This document shows, one piece after another, positions 61,677 through 64,000 of a stretch of 64,000 nucleotides of DNA. This DNA comes from Halieaceae bacterium UBA5085. GTDB lineage: Bacteria > Pseudomonadota > Gammaproteobacteria > Pseudomonadales > Halieaceae. Each line of letters opens with the position of its first letter. Positions within the stretch are counted from its first letter, which is position 1. Position numbers and translations under genes: made by a program. Location of the stretch: the NCBI GenBank assembly GCA_002414665.1, contig DIAF01000045.1, positions 778 to 64,777 on the forward strand, written 5' to 3'. The notes beneath the pieces are model-generated. The model made no database searches and was not told the DNA's origin. It was given only the letters and a program-made list of their open reading frames with translations.

Positions 61677-63332
61677 ATGTTGGCATCTATGCAAAAATAT
61701 GCCCGTGTCGTCACCGGCTGCTTGTTGGCCGGTCTTCTGCTTGCCTGCAGTGCCGGCGAGTCCAACGTCGCTCAGGGTAACCGCGAAGGGATCTTACACT
61801 TCGGCAATGGTTCCGAGCCCCAGGGCCTGGATCCGCACGTGGTGACCGGCGTACCCGAGAGCAAGATTATCGATGCGCTGTTCGAGGGGCTCACCCGAAA
61901 AAACCCCTGGACGCTGGAGCCTGAGCCCGGCGCGGCAGCGAGTTGGGAGTTCAGTGAGGATCGCCGGGTTATCACCTTCCATATGCAGCCTGAGGGTCGC
62001 TGGTCAAATGGCGACCCGGTAACCGCGCACGATTTTGTCTGGTCCTGGCGGCGTGCGCTGGATCCAGCGATGGGCAACCTGTATGCCTACATGCTGTACC
62101 CGGTGAAAAATGCCGAGGCCTATGCGACCGGCAAACTTGACGACCCGGAGCAGCTTGGCGTGCGCGCGCTGGATGACATGACCCTGGAGGTGACGCTCAA
62201 CGCGCCGACGCCGTATTTCCTTCAGCTCATGGATCATTACTCGAGTTTCGCCGTGCACCCCGAGACCATCGAACGCTTTGGCAAGGCGACAGACCGTTTC
62301 ACCCGTTGGACCCGTGTCGGCAACATCGTGACCAATGGTCCATTCCAGCTCAAGAGCTGGGAGCTCAACCGGCGCATCGTCGTGGAGCGCAATCCGCATT
62401 ACTGGGACAGTGAAACAGTGCGCCTGAACGGCATTGTGTTCTACCCGACGGAGAACATCGTCAGCGAGGAACGCATGTTCCGCGTCAATCAGCTGCATTA
62501 CACCGGCGACGTGCCGCTGAACAAGATTCCCGCCTACCGCAGCCTGCCCAACACCCCGTTTGTTGAAGCGCCCTATCTGGGCACTTATTTTTACTTGCTG
62601 AATACCGAGCGTCCGCCGCTGGATGACGTGCGGGTGCGCAAGGCTCTGTCGCTGGCGGTTGACCGCGAGGCGCTCACCCGCAACGTGTTGTACGGCAGCA
62701 ATAACCCGGCGTACGCCATCACACCCCCGGGTACGCTTGGGTACCAGCCTCCGCAGTTGTTCACCCACGATCCGGCGGAGGCGCGCCGCCTGCTTGCCGA
62801 GGCAGGTTATCCCGGCGGTGACGGCTGGCCCGGGCTGGAGCTCATCTACAACACCAGTGAAAGCCACCGCAAGATCGCCGTGGCGCTGCAGCAGATGTGG
62901 AAAGATGTGCTCAATATCAAAGTCACGCTTTCCAACCAGGAGTGGAAGGTTTATCTCGATTCAGTGTCCGAGATGAATTTCCAGATAGCGCGTCGGGGCT
63001 GGATTGGTGATTACGTGGATCCCAACAACTTTCTCGACCTCTACATCACTGATGGCGGCAATAACAACACGGGCTTTTCGGACCCGGTATACGACGACCT
63101 GATTCTGCAGCGCGCGCCGCGCGCGGCCTCTCAGGAAGAGCGCTTCGCGCTGTTCCATGAAGCGGAGACGCGCCTGATGGAGCAGATGCCGATCATTCCC
63201 GTCTACACGTATGCCAGCAAACATCTGGTGCACCCGTCGGTGAAGGGGCTGCCCGCCAACCTGATGGATTTCATCAACGTGAAGTACATTTATCTTGAGG
63301 ATGTACCGCTGACTGAGTTCGAACTGGAGTAG
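61677..63332 (+). CDS. Peptide ABC transporter substrate-binding lipoprotein (OppA-like)
   Basis: 551-aa SBP family 5 protein. Lipobox LLAGLLLAC near residue 24 anchors it to a membrane. LHFGNGSEPQGLDPHVVTGVPESKIIDALFEGLTRKNP and RWSNGDPVTAHDFVWSWRRALDP are the OppA signatures; LNTERPPLDDVRVRKALSLAVDRE follows. Start at ATG 61677, or ATG 61689 four codons later; neither has a strong ribosome site. The permease begins 3 bases after the stop, so an opp-type operon continues past the window. Confidence 0.93.
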   Translation: MLASMQKYARVVTGCLLAGLLLACSAGESNVAQGNREGILHFGNGSEPQGLDPHVVTGVPESKIIDALFEGLTRKNPWTLEPEPGAAASWEFSEDRRVITFHMQPEGRWSNGDPVTAHDFVWSWRRALDPAMGNLYAYMLYPVKNAEAYATGKLDDPEQLGVRALDDMTLEVTLNAPTPYFLQLMDHYSSFAVHPETIERFGKATDRFTRWTRVGNIVTNGPFQLKSWELNRRIVVERNPHYWDSETVRLNGIVFYPTENIVSEERMFRVNQLHYTGDVPLNKIPAYRSLPNTPFVEAPYLGTYFYLLNTERPPLDDVRVRKALSLAVDREALTRNVLYGSNNPAYAITPPGTLGYQPPQLFTHDPAEARRLLAEAGYPGGDGWPGLELIYNTSESHRKIAVALQQMWKDVLNIKVTLSNQEWKVYLDSVSEMNFQIARRGWIGDYVDPNNFLDLYITDGGNNNTGFSDPVYDDLILQRAPRAASQEERFALFHEAETRLMEQMPIIPVYTYASKHLVHPSVKGLPANLMDFINVKYIYLEDVPLTEFELE

Positions 63333-63335
63333 CCT

Positions 63336-64000
63336 ATGTGGCGGTTTGTGGTGGGGCGCCTGTTGCAGGCAATACCCGTGATTCTAGCGGTGATCACCGT
63401 CACGTTTTTTCTGGTACGTGTCGCGCCCGGCGGCCCCTTCGACAGCGAAAAAGCGGTCATACCTGAAGTCAAGGCGGCGCTGGAGGCGCAGTACCGGCTC
63501 GACCTTCCCCTGGGGCAGCAGTATCTGGCTTACCTGGGAGATCTCGCGCAGGGTGATCTTGGCCCTTCCTTCAAATACCCGGGGCGCAGTGTCAACGAAC
63601 TGATTGCTGCGGGCCTGCCGGTGACTGCCGAGCTTGGTGCCTATGCCTTGCTGGTGGCGGTTGTGCTGGGCGGACTGGCGGGTGTGGTTGCCTCGCTGAA
63701 GCCGAATAGCGCCCAGGACTACATACCCATGTCCGTCGCCATGATCGGCATCTGCATGCCGACGTTCCTGCTCGGACCGCTGCTGGTACTGTTGTTTGGC
63801 ATCCACCTGGAATGGTTGCCGGTGGCGGGTTGGGGGGATATTCCGGGCGACAAGATTCTGCCAAGCCTCACGCTGGGGGCCGCCTATGCGGCCTATATTG
63901 CGCGGCTGAGCCGGGCGGGGATGCTCGAGGTAATGTCACAGGACTATATTCGCACCGCGCGCGCCAAGGGGCTGCCCGAGTGGCAAGTGGTGACACGTCA
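63336..64000 (+). CDS. Peptide ABC transporter permease (OppB/DppB-like), 3' end outside window
   Basis: At least 221 codons of an inner-membrane permease. MWRFVVGRLLQAIPVILAVITVTFFLVRVAPGGPFDSE is the OppB start; DLPLGQQYLAYLGDLAQGDLGPSFKYPGRSV and TAELGAYALLVAVVLGGLAG follow, and the EAA-type coupling loop begins at MSQDYIRTARAKGLPEW just before the window edge. Starts 3 bases after oppA. No stop reached. Confidence 0.93.
   Translation, partial: MWRFVVGRLLQAIPVILAVITVTFFLVRVAPGGPFDSEKAVIPEVKAALEAQYRLDLPLGQQYLAYLGDLAQGDLGPSFKYPGRSVNELIAAGLPVTAELGAYALLVAVVLGGLAGVVASLKPNSAQDYIPMSVAMIGICMPTFLLGPLLVLLFGIHLEWLPVAGWGDIPGDKILPSLTLGAAYAAYIARLSRAGMLEVMSQDYIRTARAKGLPEWQVVTR

Noticed and set aside
1..64000. 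CRISPR arrays, rRNA genes, phage structural or conjugation genes
   Set aside because: No regularly spaced repeats, rRNA sequence or characteristic proteins were seen.

Overview
The window reads as chromosome of a GC-rich, Gram-negative, aerobic gammaproteobacterium, most likely a marine lipid-using lineage such as the Halieaceae/OM60 group. The evidence is a TonB-dependent receptor, lipoproteins, BrkB and RND membrane proteins, a thrW-like tRNA-Thr, two wax ester synthase/diacylglycerol acyltransferases (WS/DGAT), acyl-CoA metabolism and KstD/Rieske enzymes. The taxonomic placement is inference; the domain content is seen directly.

Layout. 1-6.9 kb: end of an amidase, an aminotransferase, a CbiM-like membrane protein, a YebE-like protein, an RNA m5U methyltransferase with a BASS transporter, and azlCD. 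7-10.4 kb: lipid block (WS/DGAT with a histone-like basic tail, epimerase, alpha/beta hydrolase). 10.5-17.1 kb: signalling block with a REC-HD-GYP protein and a very large hybrid sensor kinase that an in-frame amber codon splits into sensor and kinase halves. 17.2-29.8 kb: oxidative catabolic region. One strand has a KstD-like flavoprotein, a KshA-like Rieske oxygenase, an MBL hydrolase, an SDR and an NTF2-like protein. The other strand has a DUF2855 protein, a PQQ dehydrogenase with an internal haem-c domain, a thioesterase, a SnoaL-like protein, a TonB receptor and a VOC protein. It looks suited to uptake and ring oxidation of a hydrophobic, possibly steroid- or terpenoid-like compound. 29.9-38.5 kb: YihY, a hydrolase-cyclophilin fusion, a VWA protein with tandem beta domains, and a MarR-crotonase-SDR-SDR block.

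38.55-56.75 kb is an integrated genomic island. It is bounded by a 14-bp direct repeat equal to the 3' end, including CCA, of a tRNA-Thr(CGU) gene, with a P4-type integrase just inside the left end and a 13-bp repeat inside both ends (candidate integrase arm sites). Its left third holds gene fragments (LysR, two integrase pieces, frameshifted AhpC, truncated flavin reductase, truncated sugar dehydrogenase). Its centre is a more AT-rich catabolic cluster (P450, Rieske oxygenase alpha subunit, SRPBCC protein, SDR/TauD deletion scar, amidohydrolase). Its right part is a MarR-controlled RND efflux operon that also encodes two hotdog thioesterases, flanked by a partial duplication of its own adaptor gene joined to IS21 and IS3 remnants. 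A truncated SRAP/YedK gene lies near the right end.

56.8-64 kb returns to backbone: second WS/DGAT, M32 carboxypeptidase, very-long-chain acyl-CoA synthetase and the start of an Opp-type peptide ABC transporter. I saw no rRNA genes, CRISPR array or phage structural genes. The best candidates for something not previously described are the island's oxygenase cargo, the RND-plus-thioesterase operon, the hydrolase-cyclophilin fusion and the split hybrid kinase.
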